The notes below the pieces were generated by a model. That model did no database searches. It was not told the DNA's origin and saw only the letters and a program-made list of their open reading frames with translations. Positions 30,527 through 38,187 of a stretch of DNA of 64,000 nucleotides are shown here, piece by piece. This DNA comes from Nocardioides abyssi (GTDB lineage Bacteria > Actinomycetota > Actinomycetes > Propionibacteriales > Nocardioidaceae), in assembly GCF_030412915.1 (NCBI RefSeq), contig NZ_JAUHJR010000003.1, positions 1-64,000 on the forward strand, read 5' to 3'. Made by a program: the position numbers and the translations under genes. Each line of letters starts with the position of its first letter. Positions within the stretch are counted from its first letter, which is position 1.

Positions 30527-32161
30527 GTGAGCGACGACCCGGAGCAGCTGCACAGCCGTCTGACGAGCGGCGACGCGGCGCGGGTGGTCGCCCTCGGCTC
30601 GGACCTCGGCGACCAGTCGCGTGCGGTCGACGCGGCGACGGCCGTGCTGACAGCCGGGATGCACACCCCCGTCTGGCACGCGGGCCTGGCGCGGATCGGC
30701 TTCCTCATCCGTGGCCAGCAGGCCTTCCTCGCCGCCTGCACCGCGTCCTGGCGGCTCTACCGCACCTCCCACGTGGTCACGACCGTCGGCGACCAGTACG
30801 CCCAGGTGTGCGCGCAGGCCGACTCGCTGATCCGGCCCTGGCGTCGGCGCGACGGCTCGCTCACGCCCGAGGAGGTCGACGCGCTGCGCGACGCGGTCTC
30901 CCGCAGCCTGCGCCTGCTGACGCTGCTGTGGTCCCTGCGCCTGCTGGCCGCCCGCAGCGACCTCGACGACACCGATCCCGAGCTGGAGCGCTGGTTCGAG
31001 GACGGCGCCGTCCAGGACTACTGGTACTACGTGCGGACCGGCGCCGGCCGCGGTCCCCGCATCCCCGACGTCCTGCTCAGCGGCGACGACGACGGCTTCG
31101 CCCCCCAGGGCCTCGCCCACGACCCGGGCAGCGGCAGCTGGCTGATGACCAGCTACGCCGGGCCCGACGACAGCGAGAGCCAGCTCACCGTCCTCGACGA
31201 GCGGACCGGGGAGAAGACCGGAGAGGTGCGGCTGTCCGGCCCCGGCGGGTCCGGGTCCCCGCACCACTCCGGCGGCGTCGCCGTCGACGGTCGTTGGGCC
31301 TACGTCGTCTCCAGCGAGGAGTCCGGGTCCTACGTCTACCGCTACGACCTCCAGACCCTGCGCGACGCCCGGCCGGGCCAGCAGGTCGACGCCGACGCCA
31401 AGATCGCGGTGGCCGGGTCGTCGTACGCCACGGTGGCCGAGGGCAAGCTCTGGCTCGGCAACTGGAAGAACGGCGAGCTCTACCCCTACGACCTCTCCGA
31501 CGTGCGGTCGGCCGCGAACGGGTCGCGGCCCGACCCGCCGGACCACCTCCCCGCACCCGAGGGGTCCAACGGGGTGGTCGTGCAGGGCGACCGGCTGGTC
31601 TTCGCGGTCAACAACGGCCGGCACGAGGAGTCGCAGCTCGTCACCACCGACCGCGACGGCAACGAGGTCAACACCTTCGACGTCGGCAACCTGGTCGAGG
31701 AGATCCACCTGCTCGACGGCCGGATCTACGCGCTCAACGAGTCCGGCGCCCAGCCCTACTCCCCGCTCGACGACGGCACGAAGGACCCCGAGGACCTGTG
31801 GGCGCAGACCCACCTGCTCTCGCTGCCCGCCGGGCTGGTGACCGGGGAGGTGGACGTCGAGCCGCCCACGCTGCGGGAGGCGCAGCGGGAGTTCGCCCGC
31901 GCCACCGACTCGCTGGAGCGCATCACCGGAGCAGTACGCCGGCTGGAGCTCCCCGCCCGGCTGCTGGGCGAGGTGCCGGCCGCGGACCCGTTCGCCACCG
32001 CCGTCACGACCGAGGTCGACAGGACCGGACTGGCCCTCGACGCAGGCGTGGACGCCGCGACCGGGGCGTCGACCGGCCTGGGGCGCACCGCCGACGAGTA
32101 CGACACGGCCGACACCTCGGGAGCGACCGTGCTCGACCTGATCACCGGTCGCCTCGGCTGA
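30527..32161 (+). CDS. Beta-propeller protein with type VII secretion-like helical ends
   Basis: A 544-residue protein with three parts. Residues 1-150 are helical and resemble the N-terminal signal of putative T7SS-secreted proteins: SGDAARVVALGSDL, then a W (VWHAGL) and a long helix pair. Residues about 170-440 look like a propeller, with blades such as GFAPQGLAHDP, GVAVDGRWAYVVSSEESGSY, KLWLGNWKNGELY and GSNGVVVQGDRLVFAVNNG. The last 100 residues resemble the EspC/WXG100 helical hairpin and end in YDTAD, a YxxxD export motif. There is no classical signal peptide and no ESX machinery in the window. Start is GTG. Confidence 0.7.
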   Translation: MSDDPEQLHSRLTSGDAARVVALGSDLGDQSRAVDAATAVLTAGMHTPVWHAGLARIGFLIRGQQAFLAACTASWRLYRTSHVVTTVGDQYAQVCAQADSLIRPWRRRDGSLTPEEVDALRDAVSRSLRLLTLLWSLRLLAARSDLDDTDPELERWFEDGAVQDYWYYVRTGAGRGPRIPDVLLSGDDDGFAPQGLAHDPGSGSWLMTSYAGPDDSESQLTVLDERTGEKTGEVRLSGPGGSGSPHHSGGVAVDGRWAYVVSSEESGSYVYRYDLQTLRDARPGQQVDADAKIAVAGSSYATVAEGKLWLGNWKNGELYPYDLSDVRSAANGSRPDPPDHLPAPEGSNGVVVQGDRLVFAVNNGRHEESQLVTTDRDGNEVNTFDVGNLVEEIHLLDGRIYALNESGAQPYSPLDDGTKDPEDLWAQTHLLSLPAGLVTGEVDVEPPTLREAQREFARATDSLERITGAVRRLELPARLLGEVPAADPFATAVTTEVDRTGLALDAGVDAATGASTGLGRTADEYDTADTSGATVLDLITGRLG

Positions 32162-32260
32162 CCGGGGCGGCCCGGGCCGCGGCCGGGCCCCTGCGTCCGT
32201 CACCGGGTCTCGTCGACGGTCGGCGCTGCGGCGCCTCCCTGCTCGACCGGAGGGGCGGGG

Positions 32261-33079
32261 TCAGGCGCGCTGGGCGCGCGCCGAGGCGTAGAGGCAGAGG
32301 GCGGCGGCGGTGGAGAGGTTGAGGCTCTCGGCGCGGCCGTGGATGGGGATGCGCACCCGGTGGTCGGCCAGGGCGGCGAGCTCGGGCGGGAGGCCCCAGG
32401 CCTCGTTGCCGAACAGCCAGGCCGTGGGGCGGGCCAGGAGCGGCTCCGCCGACGGGTCGTGGAGGTCGACCTCGCCGGCACCGTCGGCGGCGAGCACGAC
32501 GAGGCCGGCTGCCTGCGCGGCCCGGACGGCCGCCGCGGCGTCGTCCTCGACGGCCAGCGGCAGGTGGAAGACGCTGCCGACGCTGGCGCGCACGGTCTTG
32601 GGGTTGTGGGCGTCGACGGAGCTGCCGGCGAGCACCACGAGGTCGGCGCCTGCGGCGTCGGCGCAGCGCACGACCGTGCCGGCGTTGCCGGGGTCGCGCA
32701 CGTCGGCGCAGATCGCCACCAACCGGTGGCTGCGCTCGGGCGAGAGCAGGTCGTCCAGCGGCCGGTCGAGGTGGCGGCAGACCGCGACCACGCCGGCCGG
32801 GGTGACCGAGTCGCTCAGCGAGGCGAGCGCCTTGTCCTCGACCAGGGACCAGCGGACCCCGGCGGCGTCCGCGGCGGCCGCCAGCGCGGCGTACGACCCG
32901 GTGGCGGCGACCGTCGCGAAGACCTCGACGACGGTGCCGGGCGAGGCGAGGGCGCCCTCGACGGCCTTCGGGCCGTCAGCGAGGAACAGCCGCCGCTCGG
33001 AACGGACCGAGCGGCGGCTGAGCCTGCGTGCGTCCTTGACGCGAGCGTTGCTCGCGGCGAGGGGCGGGGTGGTCGTCAG
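32261..33079 (-). CDS. SpoU/TrmH-family RNA 2'-O-methyltransferase, apparent CTG start
   Basis: A 272-residue SPOUT methyltransferase that modifies rRNA or tRNA ribose using SAM. It has the substrate-binding N-terminal domain, then motif 1 [20 protein letters not shown] near residue 125, motif 2 [16 protein letters not shown] near 220 and motif 3 [21 protein letters not shown] near 245. No ATG, GTG or TTG is available at the right place. CTG at 33079 overlaps the rplT stop in CTGA and has GGAGG seven bases upstream, so it is the most likely start. Its link to L20 suggests 23S rRNA as target. Confidence 0.85.
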   Translation of the reverse strand: MTTTPPLAASNARVKDARRLSRRSVRSERRLFLADGPKAVEGALASPGTVVEVFATVAATGSYAALAAAADAAGVRWSLVEDKALASLSDSVTPAGVVAVCRHLDRPLDDLLSPERSHRLVAICADVRDPGNAGTVVRCADAAGADLVVLAGSSVDAHNPKTVRASVGSVFHLPLAVEDDAAAAVRAAQAAGLVVLAADGAGEVDLHDPSAEPLLARPTAWLFGNEAWGLPPELAALADHRVRIPIHGRAESLNLSTAAALCLYASARAQRA

Positions 33080-33468
33080 GCCGAGGCCTCCGCCTTGGGG
33101 GCGTTGACGTCCGCCGGCAGGGCCGCCTTGGCGACCTCGACGATCGCGTTGAACGCGGCGATGTCGTTGACGGCGAGGTCCGCGAGGATCTTGCGGTCGA
33201 CCTCGACACCGGCCAGGTTGAGGCCCTGGATGAAGCGGTTGTAGGTCATCCCCTGGGCGCGGGCCGCAGCGTTGATGCGCTGGATCCACAGCTTGCGGAA
33301 GTTGCCCTTGTTCTTGCGCCGGTCGTTGTAGCTGTAGACCAGCGAGTGGGTGACCTGCTCCTTGGCCTTGCGGTACAGGCGCGAGCGCTGGCCGCGGTAG
33401 CCGCTGGCGCGCTCGAGGGTCGTACGGCGCTTCTTCTGGGCGTTGACCGCCCGCTTGACGCGTGCCAT
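33076..33468 (-). CDS. rplT: Ribosomal protein L20
   Basis: A large-subunit assembly protein that binds 23S rRNA, 130 residues. The start [20 protein letters not shown] and the middle [19 protein letters not shown] are universal; the last 15 residues ([12 protein letters not shown]) are a lineage-specific tail. In other bacteria L20 represses the infC-rpmI-rplT mRNA. Upstream, 33469-33551 contains no gene. Confidence 0.98.
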   Translation of the reverse strand: MARVKRAVNAQKKRRTTLERASGYRGQRSRLYRKAKEQVTHSLVYSYNDRRKNKGNFRKLWIQRINAAARAQGMTYNRFIQGLNLAGVEVDRKILADLAVNDIAAFNAIVEVAKAALPADVNAPKAEASA

Positions 33469-33551
33469 CTGTGTTGCTCCTTGGTGCTCAGGGTCTCGAC
33501 GGGCTCATCGGCTGCTGCCGACGACCCACCGTGGATCGGGGTGGGGCGAGG

Positions 33552-33746
33552 TCAGAGACCCAGCATCTTCTTCGCGCGCTTGACGTCGGCCTTGGCCAGC
33601 TCGACCGTGCCGGTCATCCGGCGGGTGACCTTCGAGGGCTTCTTCTCGAGGTTGTGGCGCTTGCCGGCCTTCTCGCGAAGGATCTTGCCGGAGCCGGTCA
33701 CCTTGAAGCGCTTGCTGGCACCGGAGTGCGTCTTGTTCTTCGGCAT
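33552..33746 (-). CDS. rpmI: Ribosomal protein L35
   Basis: A 64-residue, strongly basic large-subunit protein. [20 protein letters not shown] and [16 protein letters not shown] are the standard family sequence, with the usual length. It lies between infC and rplT in the conserved order. The spacer to infC (33747-33840) holds no gene. Confidence 0.97.
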   Translation of the reverse strand: MPKNKTHSGASKRFKVTGSGKILREKAGKRHNLEKKPSKVTRRMTGTVELAKADVKRAKKMLGL

Positions 33747-33840
33747 CTCTGTCTCTCTCTCGTCGTCCTGCCGACGGCACGGTGGTGCTGCGGCGGAAGT
33801 CTGTCGGGCGAGCGGGGGCGGGGCCCCCGTCCGCGTGGCG

Positions 33841-34524
33841 TCAGGCGTCGATCTCGGGGTCGAGGTTCTCGGAGCGGCCGCGCTCCTTCTTCTGCGCGAC
33901 CGGACCTGCGGCGTGCGCGGCCTCGCGCTCGGCCTGCTCCTCGGCCTCGGCCGCGGCGCGCTCGGCGGTGCGGGCGTCCTTGGCCGCCTGCACGTCGACC
34001 TTGGCGTCGGCCTTCTTCTTGTGCGGGCCCAGGACCATGACCATGTTGCGGCCGTCCTGCTTGGGCGAGGACTCGACGAACCCGAGGTCGGTGACGTCCT
34101 CGGCCAGGCGCTGCAGCAGGCGGAAACCGAGCTCGGGCCGGTGCTGCTCACGACCACGGAACATGATCGTGATCTTGACCTTGTCCCCGGCCTTGAGGAA
34201 CCGCACGACGTGACCCTTCTTGGTCTCGTAGTCGTGCGCGTCGATCTTCGGACGAAGCTTCATCTCCTTGATGATCACGTTCGTCTGGTTCCGACGGGCC
34301 TCGCGGGCCTTCTGGGCGTTCTCGTACTTGAACTTGCCGTAGTCCATGAGCTTGCAGACCGGCGGGCGCGCCATCGGGGCGACCTCGACCAGGTCGAGGT
34401 CGGCCTCCTGCGCGAGGCGAAGGGCGTCCGCCGTCGGGACGATGCCGACGGTCTCGCCATTGGGTCCAACGAGGCGGACCTCGGAAACCCGGATCCGGTC
34501 GTTGATACGAAGCTCGGTGCTGAT
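33841..34524 (-). CDS. infC: Translation initiation factor IF-3, ATC start codon
   Basis: A 227-residue factor that binds 30S subunits and rejects wrong start codons. The first ATG in frame (34374) would delete the N-terminal domain; the true N-terminus [16 protein letters not shown] begins with ATC at 34522-34524, four bases after AGGAGG. E. coli infC also starts with a rare codon (ATT), and IF-3 represses its own synthesis through it, so the same control is inferred here. The C-domain has [15 protein letters not shown] and [16 protein letters not shown]. The acidic, alanine-rich tail of about 50 residues is typical of actinobacteria. Confidence 0.95.
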   Translation of the reverse strand: MSTELRINDRIRVSEVRLVGPNGETVGIVPTADALRLAQEADLDLVEVAPMARPPVCKLMDYGKFKYENAQKAREARRNQTNVIIKEMKLRPKIDAHDYETKKGHVVRFLKAGDKVKITIMFRGREQHRPELGFRLLQRLAEDVTDLGFVESSPKQDGRNMVMVLGPHKKKADAKVDVQAAKDARTAERAAAEAEEQAEREAAHAAGPVAQKKERGRSENLDPEIDA

Positions 34525-34809
34525 GTGTCCTCCTGGTGGCTACGTGGCCGGAGTCCCACCGCCTGCACCGGATCGGTCCCGGGAAAGACGAAAGGCCTCC
34601 GCTGACGCAAGCGGAGGCCTGTCACTACCTGTCGCCACGGCACGCACGACGAACGTGCACGCCACGGCCGGAGCCATGCAGGACCGGACCCGACGACCTC
34701 GCGGTCGATGCGGGTGGGAGACGGATGGTGCTGGTCCCCGCTTGTGGATCTGATCCCTGCCCCAGGACACGCCCGGGCCAGTTCACTGATCGGTCAACAC
34801 AGGAGACTA
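34525..34809 (-). promoter_or_regulatory. infC operon promoter and long leader with attenuator-like hairpin
   Basis: Minus strand: -10 TAGTCT (34804-34809) with a possible TTCGGC -35 at 18 bases. The leader of about 270 bases has no gene. It contains a perfect 11-base-pair stem, AGGCCTCCGCT / AGCGGAGGCCT (34593-34620) with a six-base loop, followed by TTTCGTCTTTCC, i.e. an intrinsic terminator 70 bases before the infC start. Leaders of this operon in other bacteria bind L20 and attenuate transcription; the same is inferred here. Confidence 0.65.
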
Positions 34810-34814
34810 GCCGA

Positions 34815-35351
34815 TCATTCCGGGTCGGCCGAATCCCCGGGCCGGATCCACGCCCGCTGCTCCCCCACGCGCGCGAGGGTCCAGCCCGCGGCCAGCGCGT
34901 GGAGGTCCTCGCCCTCGACGACGAGCCGGACGGGGCCGGCCACGTCGACCAGGAGGGCGGCAGCGCCCTCCTGGACCGTCGACTGGGCGGCGACCCGGGC
35001 CGGGACGGGCACGGGCCGGGCCGCGGGGTCCCACGCGGCCATCGCGCTCGTGCCCGAGAAGGCCAGGAGCGCCAGGCGACCGTCGGCGCCGGTCAGCAGC
35101 ACCGCCGCCATGTCGGAGGTCTTGTCGTGCGCCAGGCCCTGCTCGTCGACCTCGACCTCGCCGAGCACCGCGACGACGGGCACGAGCAGGCGGCACTCGG
35201 CCAGGGCGGCCAGCACGTCGACGTACCGCCGGCGGTCGGAGGCGTACGCCGTCGCCGCCGCGACCAGGCCGGGCGGCGCCTCGCCGGTGTCGTCGGGAAA
35301 ACCCGGGCCGAGCAGGCGCTTCTGGTCGGGTCGCTCGGGACGTTCGCTCAC
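34815..35351 (-). CDS. SseB-like protein
   Basis: A 178-residue protein resembling the SseB superfamily domain common in actinobacteria: RYVDVLAALAECRLLVPVVAVLG, then DMAAVLLTGADGRLALLAFSG and a final VEGEDLHALAAGWTLARVG. Its biochemical role is unknown. It starts GTG (VSERPERPDQK). It is just upstream of the infC promoter on the same strand, an arrangement I remember from other actinobacteria, where an SseB gene often precedes infC. Confidence 0.75.
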   Translation of the reverse strand: MSERPERPDQKRLLGPGFPDDTGEAPPGLVAAATAYASDRRRYVDVLAALAECRLLVPVVAVLGEVEVDEQGLAHDKTSDMAAVLLTGADGRLALLAFSGTSAMAAWDPAARPVPVPARVAAQSTVQEGAAALLVDVAGPVRLVVEGEDLHALAAGWTLARVGEQRAWIRPGDSADPE

Positions 35352-35413
35352 GCGGGCGATGATCTCAGACGGATGCGGCCGACCCGCGACACGCCCAAAG
35401 TCGAGCGAGTCAC

Positions 35414-35442
35414 TTGATTTAAGTGCCCAAGATCCGTAGACA
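35414..35442 (+). promoter_or_regulatory. ssu operon promoter, probably leaderless
   Basis: -35 TTGATT (35414-35419), exactly 17 bases, -10 TAGACA (35437-35442), then eight bases to the ATG at 35451. The transcript should begin at or within two bases of the start codon. The -35 is embedded in an inverted repeat, CACTTgatttAAGTG (35411-35425), a possible operator for sulfur control. Confidence 0.75.
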
Positions 35443-35450
35443 TACGCCCC

Positions 35451-36302
35451 ATGGACACGACCACCGCACCCGCCCCGGTCGGCGTCGGCACCGGCGTCGG
35501 CGTCGGGACCGACGCCGCGCCGCTCGGCCGGCCACCCGCCGTACGCCGCCGGCGACCGCCCGTCCACCTGCTGCGCCGCTGGGTCTCCCCCGTGGCCCTC
35601 GTGGGGCTCTGGCAGCTCGCCTCCTCCACCGGGGTGCTGGACGAGCGCAAGCTCGCCTCCCCTGCCCAGGTCGCCGCCACCGCGGTCGACCTGGTGCAGG
35701 CCGGGACGCTCGGCACCCAGACCCTCATCTCGCTGCAGCGGGTCGGCCTCGGCTTCGCGATCGGCGCGAGCATCGGCCTCGCGCTCGCCGTCGTGGCCGG
35801 CCTCTCGCGCATCGGCGAGGACGCGATCGACCCGCCGATGCAGATGCTGCGCACGCTGCCGCACTTCGGTCTGGTGACGCTCTTCATCATCTGGTTCGGC
35901 ATCGGCGAGACGCCCAAGGTCGCGCTCATCGCGCTGGGCGCCACCTTCCCGCTCTACCTCAACACCCTCGGCGGGATCCGCGGCATCGAGCGCAAGACCC
36001 TTGAGGCAGCCAAGGCCCTGCACCTGACCTGGGCCCAGCGCATCCGCCACGTCGTCATCCCTGGCGCGCTGCCCCAGACGCTCGTCGGCCTGCGGCAGAG
36101 CCTGGGCATCGCCTGGCTGTCGCTGATCGTCGCGGAGACCATCGCGTCGCAGTCCGGCCTCGGCCACATGATCAACCACGCCAAGGACTTCCTCCAGACC
36201 GACGTGATCGTCGTCGGCCTCGCGGTCTACAGCCTGCTCGGTCTCGCGACCGACGCCGTCGTCCGTCACCTCGAGAGGAAGGCCCTCGCATGGCGCTCCT
36301 GA
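35451..36302 (+). CDS. ssuC: Aliphatic sulfonate ABC transporter permease
   Basis: A 283-residue permease with about six membrane helices. The cytoplasmic EAA loop reads EAAKALHLTWAQRIRHVVIPGALPQ split around residue 185-210 and couples to the ATPase. The extended N-terminus (1-40) is rich in V, G, T and then R. Its order ahead of ssuB, ssuA and ssuD identifies it as a sulfonate importer subunit. The ATG is directly downstream of a strong promoter. Confidence 0.93.
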   Translation: MDTTTAPAPVGVGTGVGVGTDAAPLGRPPAVRRRRPPVHLLRRWVSPVALVGLWQLASSTGVLDERKLASPAQVAATAVDLVQAGTLGTQTLISLQRVGLGFAIGASIGLALAVVAGLSRIGEDAIDPPMQMLRTLPHFGLVTLFIIWFGIGETPKVALIALGATFPLYLNTLGGIRGIERKTLEAAKALHLTWAQRIRHVVIPGALPQTLVGLRQSLGIAWLSLIVAETIASQSGLGHMINHAKDFLQTDVIVVGLAVYSLLGLATDAVVRHLERKALAWRS

Positions 36303-37138
36303 CCCCCCAGTCCACCACCGACCGCGACGACGCCTCGCGCCCCACCGGCGAGCACGTCGCCCGTGTCCGCGGCCACCACCGCTCCTTCGGCGACACCCAC
36401 GTGCTGCGGGCCATCGACCTCGACGTCCGGCACGGCGAGATCGTCGCCCTGCTCGGCCGCAGCGGCTGCGGCAAGTCGACGCTGCTGCGCAGCCTGGCCG
36501 CCCTCGACCCGGTGCCGGCCGGCGAGGTCGAGGTCTCCGGACGCACCGGCGTCGCCTTCCAGGAGCCGCGGCTGCTCAACTGGCGCACCGTCCACCAGAA
36601 CGTCGCGCTGGCCCTGCTCAACAGCCCCGAGCGCAAGCAGCGGCTCGGCCTCGCCGAGGCCGCGCTCGCCGAGGTCGGCCTGGGCGAGAAGCTCGACGCC
36701 TGGCCCCTCGAGCTCTCCGGCGGCCAGGCCCAGCGCGTCTCGCTGGCCCGGGCGCTGGTGAGCAACCCCGCGCTGCTCCTGCTCGACGAGCCGTTCAGCG
36801 CGCTGGACGCGCTGACCCGCATCGAGATGCACCAGCTGGTGATCGAGCTGTGGCGGCGCCACTCGATGGCGATCCTGCTCGTCACCCACGACGTCGACGA
36901 GGCACTGGCCCTCGCCGACCGTCTCGTGGTGATGGACGCCGGCCGCATCGGCCGGACCTGGGAGATCACCCTGCCGCGCTCGGAGCGCGCGCCCTCCCAG
37001 CCCGACATCGCCCGGACGCGCGCCGAGGTGCTCGCCGCCCTCGGCGTGCGGCCCACGCCCCGCAACCCCCGACGCGACCCGGTCACCGGCGAGCTCGGTC
37101 CCACCCACCACCAGCCCACGAAGCGAGGAGCAGCATGA
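36290..37138 (+). CDS. ssuB: Aliphatic sulfonate ABC transporter ATPase
   Basis: A 282-residue ATPase. Walker A GRSGCGKST near residue 57, Q-loop AFQEPRLLNWRTVHQNV near 88, signature LSGGQAQRVSLARAL near 140, Walker B LLLLDEPFSALDAL near 160 and H-loop LLVTHDVDEAL near 195 are all intact. The QEPRL and W after the Q-loop are typical of SsuB/TauB. It overlaps ssuC by 13 bases. Confidence 0.95.
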   Translation: MALLTPQSTTDRDDASRPTGEHVARVRGHHRSFGDTHVLRAIDLDVRHGEIVALLGRSGCGKSTLLRSLAALDPVPAGEVEVSGRTGVAFQEPRLLNWRTVHQNVALALLNSPERKQRLGLAEAALAEVGLGEKLDAWPLELSGGQAQRVSLARALVSNPALLLLDEPFSALDALTRIEMHQLVIELWRRHSMAILLVTHDVDEALALADRLVVMDAGRIGRTWEITLPRSERAPSQPDIARTRAEVLAALGVRPTPRNPRRDPVTGELGPTHHQPTKRGAA

Positions 37139-38187
37139 GCCGCCCCACCAACCCGACGTCCCCGCGGTCCGGCCGCCGAGGCCTGCGCGCCACCCTCGGC
37201 GCCGTGCTCGCGACCAGCCTGCTCGCGCTCGCCGCCTGCGGCGGGTCCGCCACCGGCAACGAGGGCGCGGTCGGCGACGACGGCGAGGTCGACCTCTCGA
37301 AGGTCACGCTCATCGTCGGCGACCAGAAGGGCACCAGCGCCAAGGCCCTGCTGACCGCCGCCGGCCTGGCGGACACCGAGTACACGATCGAGTGGAAGGA
37401 GTTCACCTCTGGTCCGCCGATCCTCGAGGCGCTCAACTCCGACGCCATCCACGTCGGCATGGTCGGCAACACCCCGCCGATCTTCGCGGCGGCCGCGGGC
37501 GGGACGTTCAAGATGGTGGCGACCGCGTCGTACACCGGGAAGGGCGACACGATCCTCGTGCCGAAGGGCTCCCCGGTGCAGAGCGTGGCGGAGCTGAAGG
37601 GGAAGAAGGTCGCGGTCGCCGAGGGCAGCTCGGCCAACTACAACCTGCTCGCGCAGCTCGAGGAGGCCGGCCTCACCTACGACGACATCGAGGTGCAGAA
37701 CCTGCAGCCGGCCGACGCGCTCGCCGCCTTCGCCAACGGCCACGTCGACGCGTGGGCGGTCTGGGACCCCTACACGTCGCAGGCCGTCGTGGACGAGGGC
37801 GCCCGCGTGCTCGTCGACGGCGACGGCCTGGTCAACGGCCTGAACTTCCAGGTCGCCTCGCAGTCCGCGCTCGAGGACGAGGCCACCACGGCCGCGCTCG
37901 AGGACTACCTGACCCGCATCACCAAGGCGCAGATGTGGTCCGCGGAGAACCGGGAGGACTGGGCGAAGGTGTGGGCCGAGCAGACCGGCCTGTCCGAGGA
38001 GGTCACGCTCGCGGCCGCCGGGAACCGCCCGGTGACCCCGCAGCCCATCAACGACGAGGTCGTCGCCTCCGAGCAGCAGATGGCCGACACGTTCACCGCC
38101 AACGGGCTGATCCCCGAGGAGGTCGACGTGACCGACTTCTTCAGTGACCAGTTCGCCGAGGCCACCACCGGGGACGCCGTCCGGTGA
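37135..38187 (+). CDS. ssuA: Sulfonate-binding lipoprotein
   Basis: A 350-residue lipoprotein with signal peptide ATLGAVLATSLLALAAC (cysteine about residue 36). The NMT1/SsuA-like fold is visible in VTLIVGDQKGTSAKALLTAAG, FTSGPPILEALNSDAIHVGMVGNTPPI and HVDAWAVWDPYTSQAV. It presents alkanesulfonates to SsuC. It starts ATG inside the ssuB stop (ATGA). Confidence 0.93.
   Translation: MSRPTNPTSPRSGRRGLRATLGAVLATSLLALAACGGSATGNEGAVGDDGEVDLSKVTLIVGDQKGTSAKALLTAAGLADTEYTIEWKEFTSGPPILEALNSDAIHVGMVGNTPPIFAAAAGGTFKMVATASYTGKGDTILVPKGSPVQSVAELKGKKVAVAEGSSANYNLLAQLEEAGLTYDDIEVQNLQPADALAAFANGHVDAWAVWDPYTSQAVVDEGARVLVDGDGLVNGLNFQVASQSALEDEATTAALEDYLTRITKAQMWSAENREDWAKVWAEQTGLSEEVTLAAAGNRPVTPQPINDEVVASEQQMADTFTANGLIPEEVDVTDFFSDQFAEATTGDAVR

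Noticed and set aside
32167-32180. Perfect palindrome GCGGCCCGGGCCGC as an operator
   Set aside because: It lies just after a stop codon in a convergent spacer of extreme GC content; a terminator or chance palindrome is more likely.
34780-34800. TTGACC on the minus strand before infC as a -35
   Set aside because: No -10 follows at 15-19 bases; TAGTCT slightly upstream is a better -10.
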